Shown: in pieces, positions 1-6,843 of the stretch
Numbering within the stretch: position 1 is the stretch's first letter
Layout of the letters: each line of letters starts with the position of its first letter
Assembly: GCF_050971785.1 (NCBI RefSeq)
Contig: NZ_JBPCCU010000001.1
Span: 310,001 to 374,000 of the forward strand
Source of the DNA: Actinomadura_E scrupuli
GTDB lineage: Bacteria > Actinomycetota > Actinomycetes > Streptosporangiales > Streptosporangiaceae
Direction of reading: 5' to 3'
DNA length: 64,000 bases
The notes under the pieces: generated by a model
Told to the model about the DNA's origin: nothing
Database searches by the model: none
The model's input: only the letters and a program-made list of their open reading frames with translations
Position numbers and translations under genes: made by a program

Positions 1-879
1 CCACTTGACCGGCCGGCCCAGCCTGCGCGCCAGCAGCAGGCAGATGACCTCTTCGCCGTACACCTGGAGCTTGGAGCCGAAGCCGCCGCCGACGTCCGGT
101 GCGATCACCCGCAGCTTCTGCTCCGGGATGCCGGTGACGGTGGCCAGCATCAGCCGCAGGATGTGCGGGATCTGGGTCGCCGACCACAGGGTGAACTCGT
201 CGCCGCGGGGTTCGCAGACCACCGCGCGCGGCTCCATGGCGGCCGGGATCAGCCGCTGCTGGACGTACCTGCGCTCCAGCAGCACCGGCGCGTCGCGGAA
301 GGCCGCGTCCAGGTCGCCGTTCTCGAACACCCAGGTGTAGGACTTGTTGCCCGCCTCGTGGACGGTGTCGGCGCCCTCTTCGAGGGCCTGTTCCATGTCG
401 AGTACGGGGGGCAGCGGCTCGTAGTCCACGTCGATGGCCTCGAGCGCGTCGGCGGCGGCGTACCGGTCGCGGGCGACCACGCAGGCCACCGGCTCCCCGG
501 CGTAGCGCACCTCGGTGACCGCGAGCGGCGGGTGGTCGGGCAGCACCATGTCCTCGGTCACCGGCCATGCGCACGGCAGGCTGCCCTGCTCGTCGGCGAG
601 GTCGGCGCCGGAGAACACCGCGACGACCCCGGCCCGCTCCCGTGCCGCCGTGGTGTCGACGTTGGTGATGCGCGCGTGGGCGTACGGGCTGCGCAGGAAG
701 GCCACGTGCACCATTCCGGGCAGCTGGAGGTTGTCGGTCCACTGGGTGCGGCCGGTGATCAGCCGGGCGTCCTCGCTCCGCTTCCGGGCCGATCCCACCT
801 CCCGGCGCGTGCCGGGGTCGGCCAACTGATCGCTCTGCGCGACCTGTTCGGCGACTGCCTCGGGTGCGATCTCACTCAT
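1..879 (-). CDS. Molybdopterin-binding large subunit of a xanthine dehydrogenase/CO dehydrogenase-family enzyme (partial)
   Basis: Only the N-terminal 293 residues are in the window; the C-terminal part lies beyond the left edge. The ATG at 877-879 overlaps the 2Fe-2S subunit gene by 8 nt, so the two are translationally coupled. Family landmarks seen are RSPYAHARI, VRYAGEPVACVVARDR and, close to the edge, DVGGGFGSK, the glycine loop that contacts the molybdenum cofactor in CoxL/XdhA proteins. The protein would bind molybdopterin cytosine dinucleotide and hydroxylate a small heterocycle or aldehyde. The residues that would separate CO dehydrogenase, xanthine dehydrogenase and aldehyde oxidase are off the edge, so the substrate stays open. 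No FAD-binding subunit is visible; it could lie further left. Confidence 0.9.
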   Translation of the reverse strand, partial: MSEIAPEAVAEQVAQSDQLADPGTRREVGSARKRSEDARLITGRTQWTDNLQLPGMVHVAFLRSPYAHARITNVDTTAARERAGVVAVFSGADLADEQGSLPCAWPVTEDMVLPDHPPLAVTEVRYAGEPVACVVARDRYAAADALEAIDVDYEPLPPVLDMEQALEEGADTVHEAGNKSYTWVFENGDLDAAFRDAPVLLERRYVQQRLIPAAMEPRAVVCEPRGDEFTLWSATQIPHILRLMLATVTGIPEQKLRVIAPDVGGGFGSKLQVYGEEVICLLLARRLGRPVKW

Positions 880-1387
880 GGGTCGCCTCCGCGGGGGTCT
901 GCCGGCCGGCCGTACCGCCGTTGTGCCTCATCTCGTCGGCGGCGTGGCGGACGGCCCGGACGATGTTCTGGTAGCCGGTGCAGCGGCAGAGGTTGCCCTC
1001 CAGGCCGTCGCGGATCTCGTCCTCGGACGGGTCGGCGTTCTCGCGCAGCAGATCGATGGACGCCATGATCATGCCGGGGGTACAGAACCCGCACTGCAGC
1101 GCGTGCTCCTCGTGGAAGGCGCGCTGCATGGGGTGGAGGTCTCCGGCGATGCCGATGCCCTCGATGGTGGTGATCTCGCGGTCGTCGGCCTGGACGGCGA
1201 GCATCGAACAGCTCTTCACGCTGGTGCCGTCGAGCAGCACGGTGCAGGCGCCGCAGTTGCTGGTGTCGCAACCGATGGGGGTGCCGACCTTCCCCAGCCG
1301 TTCGCGCAGGTAGTGAACGAGCAGCAGCCGCGGCTGGACGTCGTCCTCGTACGTCACTCCGTCGACCTCGACCTTGATTCGTGGCAT
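872..1387 (-). CDS. 2Fe-2S subunit of a molybdenum hydroxylase
   Basis: This 171-residue protein has the complete double [2Fe-2S] layout of small xanthine dehydrogenase/CoxS subunits. The plant-type ferredoxin cluster is ligated by Cys40, Cys45, Cys48 and Cys60 (CDTSNCGACTVLLDG...C). The second, four-helix cluster is ligated by Cys99, Cys102, Cys134 and Cys136 (CGFCTPGM and NLCRCTGYQN). It passes electrons from the molybdenum centre to FAD or another acceptor in the cytoplasm. The length matches the family, with a short hydrophilic C-terminal extension. An AGGAGG-type ribosome site lies just before the ATG. It is first in an apparent operon with the large subunit. About 230 bp to phoD carry no gene. 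Confidence 0.95.
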   Translation of the reverse strand: MPRIKVEVDGVTYEDDVQPRLLLVHYLRERLGKVGTPIGCDTSNCGACTVLLDGTSVKSCSMLAVQADDREITTIEGIGIAGDLHPMQRAFHEEHALQCGFCTPGMIMASIDLLRENADPSEDEIRDGLEGNLCRCTGYQNIVRAVRHAADEMRHNGGTAGRQTPAEATHE

Positions 1388-1617
1388 ACATCCTCCTCAG
1401 GACTGGCGGTGTCCCCGGTGCGTGGGGTGATATCGGGACACGGCGGCCCGAGGAGGGGCGTGCGGCCACTGCATCGGGGCCACCTCCTGAGGGAGTACGA
1501 CCCCACGAACGTATGCCTAGGTGGATCGGCACACCAGACCTGAACAGGCCCATTTAAGACGGCGTTGCCCTCCGATGGCCGCGGTGTGCCCCGCGAGGCG
1601 CACCGCGGCCGGAGTGC

Positions 1618-3174
1618 TCAGCGCCGCGGCTGCAGATCCACCGAGTAGAGGACTGCGCCGTCGAGGTCGCGCAGCCTGACAGTCAGGACCCCGGAGCGGC
1701 CGTCGATGGCGACCTCCCCGAAGAACTGGGCGCCCTCGGCGGGTGAGGCGCCGGCCCGCGGGCCGGTCTTGATGAACTTCAGCTGGGGCCCGAAGGTGCC
1801 GTCCAGGGTGTTGGGACCGAAGGTGCCGGCGTTGAGCGGTCCCGCGACGAACTCCCAGAACGGGTCGAAGTCGGTGAAGGCCGCCTTGGCCGGGTCGTAG
1901 TGGTGGGCCGCGGTGTAGTGCACGTCGGCGGTGACGAACACCAGGTTGGTGACGCCGTGCCGCCGGGCGTACGAGAGGATCCCGGCGAACTCGCCCTCAC
2001 GGCCCAGCGGGGCGCCGTTGTCGCCCTGCGCGACGCCCTCCTGGTTGGCGCCGTCCGGCACGATCAGTCCCAGCGGCAGGTCGTTGGAGATGACCTTCCA
2101 GGTCGCGGTGGACCGGCGCAGTTCCCGCTTGAGCCACGCGGTCTGCTCCGCGCCGAGTGTCCCGGCCTTGGCGCCGGGGGCGTTGTCCGGGCCGTTGGGG
2201 TCCTTGTAGGTCCGCATGTCCAGGACGAAGACGTCCAGCAGCGGGCCATGGGAGATCTTCCGGTAGATCTTGCCGTCCTTGGGCGGCAGGATCGAGATCG
2301 GCGTGTACTCGAAGGCCGCGCGGCGGGCCCGGGACGCGAGCACGTCCACCCGCTTCTCGGTGTACCGGGCGTCGTCGAGGATCTGCCCCGGGTACCAGTT
2401 GTTGCGCACCTCGTGGTCGTCCCACTGGTAGATCATCGGCACCTGGGCGTTGAACGCCCGCAGGGGGCCGTCCATCAGGTTGTAGCGGAACTGCCCGCGG
2501 TACTCCGCCAGCGTCTCGGCGACCTTCGACTTCTCCGCGGTGACGAGGTTGTGCCAGGTGGTGCCGTCCGGCAGCGGCACGGACTCGGTGAGCGCGCCGT
2601 CGGCGTAGACCCAGTCGCCGCTGCACAGGAAGAAGTCGGGGTCGGCCGCCGCCATCGCATTGAAGATCTTGTATCCGCCGAAGCCGGGGTTGATGCCCCA
2701 CCCCTGCCCGGCCAGGTCGCCGCCCCAGACGAATCGAACGTCGCGCCCGCTGTGCGCGTCCGGCGACGCGGGCGTACGGAACCGGCCCGTCACGGGCGCC
2801 GACTCGGTGCGGCCGTCGGGGTCGGCCAGCCGCACGCGGTAGTGGATCTCGTTGCCGCAGGGCAGGTGACGCAGCAGGGTCTTGCCGGTGAGGTCGGTGT
2901 CGGGGGTCAGGAGCGGCCCCCGCACGGTACGGGCTCCGCGGAAGTCGGGGCGGGCGCACACGTCGACGAGCATCCGGGACGGCCGGTCCGCCCGGGCCCA
3001 GACGACGGCGCCGTCGGCCGTCACGTCGCCGCTCTGTACCCCGTGGGTCAGGGCCGGCCGGGCGCGCACCAGCCCGGGCGTCGCGGCGGCCGCGGATTCC
3101 AGCGAGCCGAGCACGGCCGCGCCGCCACCCGCGACGAGCCCGGTTCGCAGGAAGGTACGCCTGTCAAACACCAT
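1618..3174 (-). CDS. phoD: Tat-exported PhoD-like alkaline phosphatase/phosphodiesterase
   Basis: A 518-residue enzyme with a twin-arginine signal at residues 5-10 (RRTFLR) followed by a Gly/Ala-rich hydrophobic stretch, so it is exported folded. The PhoD N-terminal beta domain (LTHGVQSGDV...VVWARADRPS) precedes the metallophosphatase domain. Seen there are FVWGGDLAGQGWG, CSGDWVYADG, QWDDHEVRNNW and VTADVHYTAAHHYDP, which carry the usual Asp, Asn and His metal ligands. It releases phosphate from phosphodiesters outside the cell, which fits the nearby phosphate transporter. I chose the second ATG (3172-3174) because GGAG lies six bases before it; an ATG four codons upstream is possible. A single GTTCACC at 3258-3264 is the only PHO-box-like element seen upstream. 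Confidence 0.92.
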   Translation of the reverse strand: MVFDRRTFLRTGLVAGGGAAVLGSLESAAAATPGLVRARPALTHGVQSGDVTADGAVVWARADRPSRMLVDVCARPDFRGARTVRGPLLTPDTDLTGKTLLRHLPCGNEIHYRVRLADPDGRTESAPVTGRFRTPASPDAHSGRDVRFVWGGDLAGQGWGINPGFGGYKIFNAMAAADPDFFLCSGDWVYADGALTESVPLPDGTTWHNLVTAEKSKVAETLAEYRGQFRYNLMDGPLRAFNAQVPMIYQWDDHEVRNNWYPGQILDDARYTEKRVDVLASRARRAAFEYTPISILPPKDGKIYRKISHGPLLDVFVLDMRTYKDPNGPDNAPGAKAGTLGAEQTAWLKRELRRSTATWKVISNDLPLGLIVPDGANQEGVAQGDNGAPLGREGEFAGILSYARRHGVTNLVFVTADVHYTAAHHYDPAKAAFTDFDPFWEFVAGPLNAGTFGPNTLDGTFGPQLKFIKTGPRAGASPAEGAQFFGEVAIDGRSGVLTVRLRDLDGAVLYSVDLQPRR

Positions 3175-3300
3175 GGATCGCTCCATCTCTCGATCATGTC
3201 GACCGGTCGGTCAGCCCGCATGCTCGCCGCCCCGCCCGGCACTGGCGTGGCCGGCCGGTGAACACCGCAAAAACGCCTTCGGGAGGAAATGCCGATCGAC

Positions 3301-3330
3301 TTGACAACACAGGGTGACGGAGTGTCTCCT
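3301..3330 (+). promoter_or_regulatory. Candidate promoter of the cysteine-ended leader ORF
   Basis: A perfect TTGACA at 3301-3306 is followed after 18 bp by TCTCCT at 3325-3330, a weak (3 of 6) -10 match. Initiation about seven bases later would fall on the ATG at 3338 and give a leaderless transcript for the short ORF. The placement is inferred; no start site has been mapped. Confidence 0.45.
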
Positions 3331-3337
3331 ATTGCTC

Positions 3338-3421
3338 ATGCCAGCGCGTGCCTTCCGCCGTAGCCTCGTGGTCTTCCGCCACTCGGCCGCCGCGCTGTGT
3401 CCTTCGTGTTGTTGTCGCTGA
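3338..3421 (+). CDS. 27-codon upstream ORF ending in a cysteine cluster; likely attenuation leader peptide
   Basis: The ORF starts ATG CCA GCG CGT and ends with the residues LCPSCCCR before TGA, so five of its last eight-to-nine residues before the stop are four cysteines plus Pro, Ser and Arg. All four Cys codons are TGT, the minor Cys codon in a genome this GC-rich. It lies 80 nt upstream of a cysteine dioxygenase gene on the same strand. Mycobacteria have leaderless polycysteine ORFs that act as cysteine-responsive attenuators upstream of sulfur genes, and this one has the same shape and context. No ribosome site precedes it, and the promoter spacing suggests leaderless translation. The peptide itself probably has no function. 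A chance ORF cannot be excluded from one genome. Confidence 0.6.
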   Translation: MPARAFRRSLVVFRHSAAALCPSCCCR

Positions 3422-3501
3422 TCACCTCTGCTTCCAGCGGCATTTCCGGTATCCGACCCGTCCTCTGAGGCGTGGCCTGCGCCCGACACGAAGGAACTCC
3501 C

Positions 3502-3945
3502 GTGGACCTCGACGTCATACCCGATCTCACGATGCGTGGTCAGGACGACCCGCACGGCCGCGTCACGACCCCGCGTCCGCCGACCGTGGGGCAGCTGGCC
3601 GCCCGGATCGGTGACCTCGCCGGGCGTCCCGCGGACTGGTGGCACCTGGTCCGCCTCGACCCCGCCGGTCCCAGCCGGGTGATGCTCCCCGGCCCCGGGG
3701 AGGTGGACACGTGGCTGACCACCTGGCCCCCGGGGCACCGTACGGACCGGCACGACCACGGCGTCACCGAGGTGTCCACGGTGATCGCCGGGGAGCTGAC
3801 CGAGTTCACCATCGCTCCCGACGGCGTCACCGAGCGGCCGCTGCGGGCCAACCGGGTGCGCGTGCACGCCAGCGGCCACACCCACGAGCTGCACAACCCG
3901 GGCCCCGCGTTCGCCATCACGCTGCACGCCCGCCTCGGCTCCTGA
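3502..3945 (+). CDS. Cysteine dioxygenase-family cupin protein
   Basis: A 147-residue single-domain cupin. The metal-binding motifs of bacterial cysteine dioxygenase-like proteins are visible: TDRHDHGVTEVSTVIAGEL with His84 and His86, and the second-motif histidines in GHTHELHN (residues 125-132). Such proteins use non-haem Fe(II) and oxygen to oxidise cysteine, or a related thiol such as 3-mercaptopropionate, to the sulfinate in the cytoplasm. I take the GTG at 3502 as start because AAGGA lies six bases before it; a further upstream ATG in frame lacks a ribosome site. The cysteine-ended short ORF just upstream implies control by cysteine supply and supports cysteine as substrate. It is convergent with the NUDIX gene, with 16 bp between stops. 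Confidence 0.8.
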   Translation: MDLDVIPDLTMRGQDDPHGRVTTPRPPTVGQLAARIGDLAGRPADWWHLVRLDPAGPSRVMLPGPGEVDTWLTTWPPGHRTDRHDHGVTEVSTVIAGELTEFTIAPDGVTERPLRANRVRVHASGHTHELHNPGPAFAITLHARLGS

Positions 3946-3961
3946 GGAGCGGCCGGCCGGG

Positions 3962-4471
3962 TCAGCGGATCTCCGGTGCCGCCGTGGCGAAGGCGTCCAG
4001 CAGGCGGCGGTCGCGCGCGTGGGTGAGGCGGCGGCGCGCCGCCGGGAGGGAGAGCCACTCCAGCCGGTCGACCTCGTGGTTGGGGACGAACGTCGCCGGG
4101 CCGGTCACCGTGGCCGCCCAGTAGTCGACGCGTTTGAGCCGCCACCCCTTGACGTAGCGGCGCGGCGGGAGCGGGCTGCCGAAGGCCGGCGTCATGCCGG
4201 TCTCCTCGCGGGTCTCGCGGACCGCGGCCTCCCGGACGCTCTCGCCCGACCGCAGCTTCCCCTTGGGAAAGCTCCAGTCCTTCTTGCGGGGCCGGTGGAT
4301 CAACGCCACCTCGGGGCCCTCGTCACCTGGCCGCCACAGGACGGTACCGGCTGCGCGAATCATGCTCTGCTGGTCTCCGTCCACGGGATACGGCGTGCCG
4401 TGGCCGTCCATCCCCGGGTTCGCGTCCGCCAATCCCACGGCGGGCAGGCCCGTCCCGTCGCCGCCCATCAT
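3962..4471 (-). CDS. NUDIX hydrolase
   Basis: A 169-residue protein whose NUDIX box is complete at residues 71-93: GKLRSGESVREAAVRE followed by TREETGM, matching G-x5-E-x7-REUxEExGU. The domain starts at IRAAGTVLWR (about residue 38) and resembles the N-terminal half of actinobacterial MutT1-like proteins. The C-terminal phosphatase half found in those is absent. It likely hydrolyses a nucleoside diphosphate linked to another group, with Mg2+, in the cytoplasm; the substrate cannot be read from sequence. The start at 4471 gives an ATGA overlap with the small membrane gene upstream. An internal ATG at 4363, with GGAG about 11 bases before it, would give a minimal-domain protein and is the alternative. 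Confidence 0.88.
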   Translation of the reverse strand: MMGGDGTGLPAVGLADANPGMDGHGTPYPVDGDQQSMIRAAGTVLWRPGDEGPEVALIHRPRKKDWSFPKGKLRSGESVREAAVRETREETGMTPAFGSPLPPRRYVKGWRLKRVDYWAATVTGPATFVPNHEVDRLEWLSLPAARRRLTHARDRRLLDAFATAAPEIR

Positions 4472-4701
4472 TTGGGGAACTGCGGAACGATCAGATAGAC
4501 GCCGTACACGGCGATCGCCGCGCAGCAGGCGAAGCACAGGGCGGCCGCCGTGGTCGCGAGGCCGGTGGACCGGCCCCGCTCCTGCGCCGTCTGGCGCGCG
4601 GAGAACGCCATGATGCCGAGGGCGAAGATCACGACGACGGTGACGGTGGCGCCGAGGCTGACGACGAAGACCTCGCCGAGCGAATCCCATTTGATGGTCA
4701 T
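4468..4701 (-). CDS. Small two-helix membrane protein downstream of pit
   Basis: A 77-residue protein with two predicted membrane helices: about residues 10-33 (VFVVSLGATVTVVVIFALGI) and 50-70 (AAALCFACCAAIAVYGVYLI). A charged loop, RQTAQERGRSTG, joins them. I do not recognise a named domain. It lies 11 bp after the phosphate transporter gene and overlaps the NUDIX gene by ATGA. That placement suggests a co-translated accessory or stabilising subunit of the transporter, which is inference from position only. Confidence 0.75.
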   Translation of the reverse strand: MTIKWDSLGEVFVVSLGATVTVVVIFALGIMAFSARQTAQERGRSTGLATTAAALCFACCAAIAVYGVYLIVPQFPK

Positions 4702-4712
4702 GGCCGGACTCC

Positions 4713-5843
4713 TCAGACCGATACGGCTTCCCGGCGCCGTACGGGCGCCTCGTTGACGTTGCGCGCGTGCACCGGGTCACGGCGGGAGATGACGTAGATC
4801 GCCGCGGCCACGGCCAGTGCGGCCAGCCCGGCGACGATCACACCGAGGGTGCCGGTGGTGGCGACCGCGGCGGCGACTCCGCCCACGGCCGCGGCGGCGG
4901 GCAGGGTGAGCAGCCAGGCCACCGCCATCCGGGCGGCCACGCTCCAGCGGACCTCGGCCAGCCTGCGGCCCAGCCCGGCCCCGAGGATGGAGCCCGAGCA
5001 GACCTGGGTGGTGGAGAGCGCGAACCCGAGGTGCGAGGAGGTGAGGATCACCGCGGTGGCGCCGGCCTCGGCGGCGAAGCCCTGCGGGGACTCGATGTCG
5101 GTCAGCCCCTTGCCGAGCGTACGGATGATGCGCCAGCCACCCAGGTAGGTGCCTAGGGCGATGGCCGTTCCCGCCGCCGCGATGACCCAGAGCGGCGGGC
5201 TCGCACCGGCGGAGAGCGCACCGGCCGAGATCAGGGTCAGCGTGATCACACCCATGGTCTTCTGGGCGTCGTTGGTGCCGTGCGCGAGCGAGACCAGCGA
5301 GGCGGAGGCGATCTGCCCGAGTCGGAACCCTCTGCCCACCGTCTTCTCGTGGGCCCGGCCGGTGATGACGTACGCCAGGTACGTGGCGGTCATGGCGACG
5401 AACCCGGCGATGAGCGGTGAGGCGACGGCGGGGATCAGGATCTTCTCCACGACCGTGTCGAAGTGCACCCCGTGCAGGCCGGCGCCGACGACCACGGCAC
5501 CGATGAGCCCGCCGAACAGGGCGTGCGAGGAGCTGGAGGGCAGGCCGAGCAGCCAGGTGAGCAGGTTCCACAGGATGGCGCCCACCAGCCCGGCGAACAC
5601 CATGGCGGGCGTCACGAGCTTCTCGTCGACGATGCCACCGGAGATCGTCTTGGCGACCTCCACGGAGAGGAACGCGCCCACCAGGTTGAGCACCCCGGAG
5701 ACGGCCACCGCGACCTTGGGCCGCAGTGCTCCGGTGGCGATGGACGTGGCCATGGCGTTGGCGGTGTCATGGAAGCCGTTGGTGAAGTCGAAGGCCAGTG
5801 CGGTGATGATCACCACCACGACGAGCAGTGAGATGTGGTCCAT
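4713..5843 (-). CDS. pit: PiT-family inorganic phosphate transporter
   Basis: A 376-residue integral membrane protein with the duplicated PiT signature. The N-terminal copy is DFTNGFHDTANAMATSIATG (about residues 19-38), the C-terminal copy is SLAHGTNDAQKTMGVITL, and LPSSSSHALFGGLIG lies in the first half. It imports metal-phosphate with protons at low affinity. The start is the ATG at 5841-5843, six bases after GGAGG; upstream in-frame starts would run through the leader hairpin and PHO box. Ten or so membrane helices are evident. It heads a group with the small membrane protein and the NUDIX gene. A PHO box lies 56 bp upstream, so PhoP control during phosphate starvation is likely. Confidence 0.95.
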   Translation of the reverse strand: MDHISLLVVVVIITALAFDFTNGFHDTANAMATSIATGALRPKVAVAVSGVLNLVGAFLSVEVAKTISGGIVDEKLVTPAMVFAGLVGAILWNLLTWLLGLPSSSSHALFGGLIGAVVVGAGLHGVHFDTVVEKILIPAVASPLIAGFVAMTATYLAYVITGRAHEKTVGRGFRLGQIASASLVSLAHGTNDAQKTMGVITLTLISAGALSAGASPPLWVIAAAGTAIALGTYLGGWRIIRTLGKGLTDIESPQGFAAEAGATAVILTSSHLGFALSTTQVCSGSILGAGLGRRLAEVRWSVAARMAVAWLLTLPAAAAVGGVAAAVATTGTLGVIVAGLAALAVAAAIYVISRRDPVHARNVNEAPVRRREAVSV

Positions 5844-5851
5844 CCATCCTC

Positions 5852-5887
5852 CCGGGCATCTCCGCCTGCTCTGGCGGACCTGCCCGG
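5852..5887 (-). promoter_or_regulatory. Hairpin in the pit leader touching the ribosome site
   Basis: On the coding strand CCGGGCA pairs with TGCCCGG and, inside a 2x2 mismatch, TCCGCC pairs with GGCGGA around the loop AGAGCA. The base of the stem overlaps the end of the GGAGG ribosome site of pit, so folding could limit ribosome access. It lies between the PHO box and the start codon. Confidence 0.6.
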
Positions 5888-5898
5888 AAACGCGGCCA

Positions 5899-5931
5899 TC
5901 AAGATGAGGCGTAAATGAACTCTCGGCAAAC
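5899..5931 (-). promoter_or_regulatory. PHO box (PhoP binding site) upstream of pit
   Basis: Three contiguous 11-bp direct-repeat units lie in the orientation of pit: GTTTGCCGAGA, GTTCATTTACG and CCTCATCTTGA. Against the Streptomyces PhoP unit G(G/T)TCAYYYR(G/C)G they match about 7, 11 and 7 of 11 positions. The middle unit (5910-5920) is perfect. The box ends 56 bp before the start codon. Confidence 0.75.
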
Positions 5932-6273
5932 CTCACAGAGATGACGAACTAGGACATAACTCCGCCGGTCTGCGGCAACGGAGGTGGCGGGATCGGCGGC
6001 CACATCGCCCTCGGTCCGCGGGACGACCCGCCCAGGGGTCGCCGGTGATCCGGCCGTGCACAACCCCAGGGCATGGTCTCAGGGGCGTCGCTTCGGTAGT
6101 TCGAGTGGGCCGAGCGAGCCGAACGGCTCGAGAAGCTCCAGGCGCTTCCCGCAACCCGCCCGGGCCTGCGGTTGTCGGGCCGGGGGCCGTGTCCGGGGGG
6201 ATGGTGGTGCAGGTTTTATTTGCCGTGACCACCCGTACGCGGCCGACTGGTTTCTGGGGTCTTCGCTCCCGTG

Positions 6274-6311
6274 CGTGATCATGCCGTCAATCGTCGAATT
6301 GCATGATCACG
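6274..6311. repeat. Perfect 11-bp inverted repeat, 16-bp spacer
   Basis: CGTGATCATGC at 6274-6284 and GCATGATCACG at 6301-6311 are exact reverse complements. CAAT/ATTG inside the spacer can extend the stem with a 3-nt bulge. It is AT-richer than its surroundings and could be an operator or a transcribed hairpin. Confidence 0.6.
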
Positions 6312-6440
6312 TGGTTGCGCCGACAGTGCCAAGCCTGGCGTGCCGCAGGTGGGTGCACCCGAGTTACTGAACCGGGCGCGCGACCTTGCCGGGTCCCTGG
6401 GATGCCAGGCGCATTTCATGCGCGCCGCTCGCGCTGCCGC

Positions 6441-6506
6441 CGGCCGCGCGGAGGTGGTCAGGGCAAATGCGCTCGGCCGCGCGGAGGTGGTCAGGGCAAA
6501 TGCGCT
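6441..6506. repeat. Perfect 33-bp tandem duplication
   Basis: Bases 6441-6473 are repeated exactly at 6474-6506; each copy begins CGGCCGCGCGGAGG and ends GGCAAATGCGCT. The length is a multiple of three, but no gene is supported across it. The two copies have not diverged, so the duplication is recent or maintained. Confidence 0.85.
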
Positions 6507-6648
6507 GGGAGACAGCATCCCGCCGCCTGCTCTGGGGACAGACGCATGTCCGCTTTGCCGAGCACTTGGGGGTTTTTGGGCCACTGGGCGGCGCCGCACG
6601 GGCTGGGGGCCGCTGGTATGTCCTGTGCCCGCGAAGGTCTCGGCAGGG

Positions 6649-6843
6649 TCAGAGTGAGCCGGATTTGATGTCGGCCACGAAGGCGGCCCAGGCCGTGGTG
6701 GGAAGCCAGAGCTTGGGTCCGTCCGGGTCCTTGGAGTCCCTCACCCCGACCACCCGGTCACCACACCCGCACGGCGCCGCAACCTCGACGCATGCGGAGT
6801 CATCGTTGGTTCCGCTGCGGCTGCTCTTGCGCCAGGCGATCAT
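6649..6843 (-). CDS. DUF397 domain protein
   Basis: A 64-residue protein that is almost entirely one DUF397 domain: WRKSSRSGTNDDSACVEVA at the N-terminus, then VVGVRDSKDPDGPKLWLP and TAWAAFVADIK. These small proteins are encoded beside WhiJ/AbaA-type helix-turn-helix regulators in many actinomycetes, and have been discussed as the partner of the regulator in development or as toxin-antitoxin-like pairs. The ATG forms an ATGA overlap with the stop of the regulator gene upstream, so the two are co-translated. Confidence 0.93.
   Translation of the reverse strand: MIAWRKSSRSGTNDDSACVEVAAPCGCGDRVVGVRDSKDPDGPKLWLPTTAWAAFVADIKSGSL

Larger units (their letters stand above)
5932..6648. other. 700-bp region without a supported gene
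   Basis: Open frames here are short or low-complexity, overlap each other on both strands, and lack a recognisable domain or a convincing ribosome site. The region holds one 11-bp inverted repeat (6274-6311) and one 33-bp tandem duplication (6441-6506). It looks like intergenic or decayed sequence. Confidence 0.5.

Noticed and set aside
3258..3264. GTTCACC (minus) as a PHO box for phoD
   Set aside because: Only one unit is seen; no neighbouring 11-bp repeat supports it.
3211..3339. Minus-strand frame with two adjacent cysteines (starting MSNRRHSVTLCC) as a leader for phoD
   Set aside because: It runs on without an early stop, has no ribosome site, and overlaps the better-supported plus-strand promoter of the cysteine-ended ORF.
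5984..6668. Several overlapping frames of 77-177 codons on both strands
   Set aside because: They conflict with each other, consist of Arg/Gly/Pro-rich sequence and have no recognisable domain or good ribosome site.
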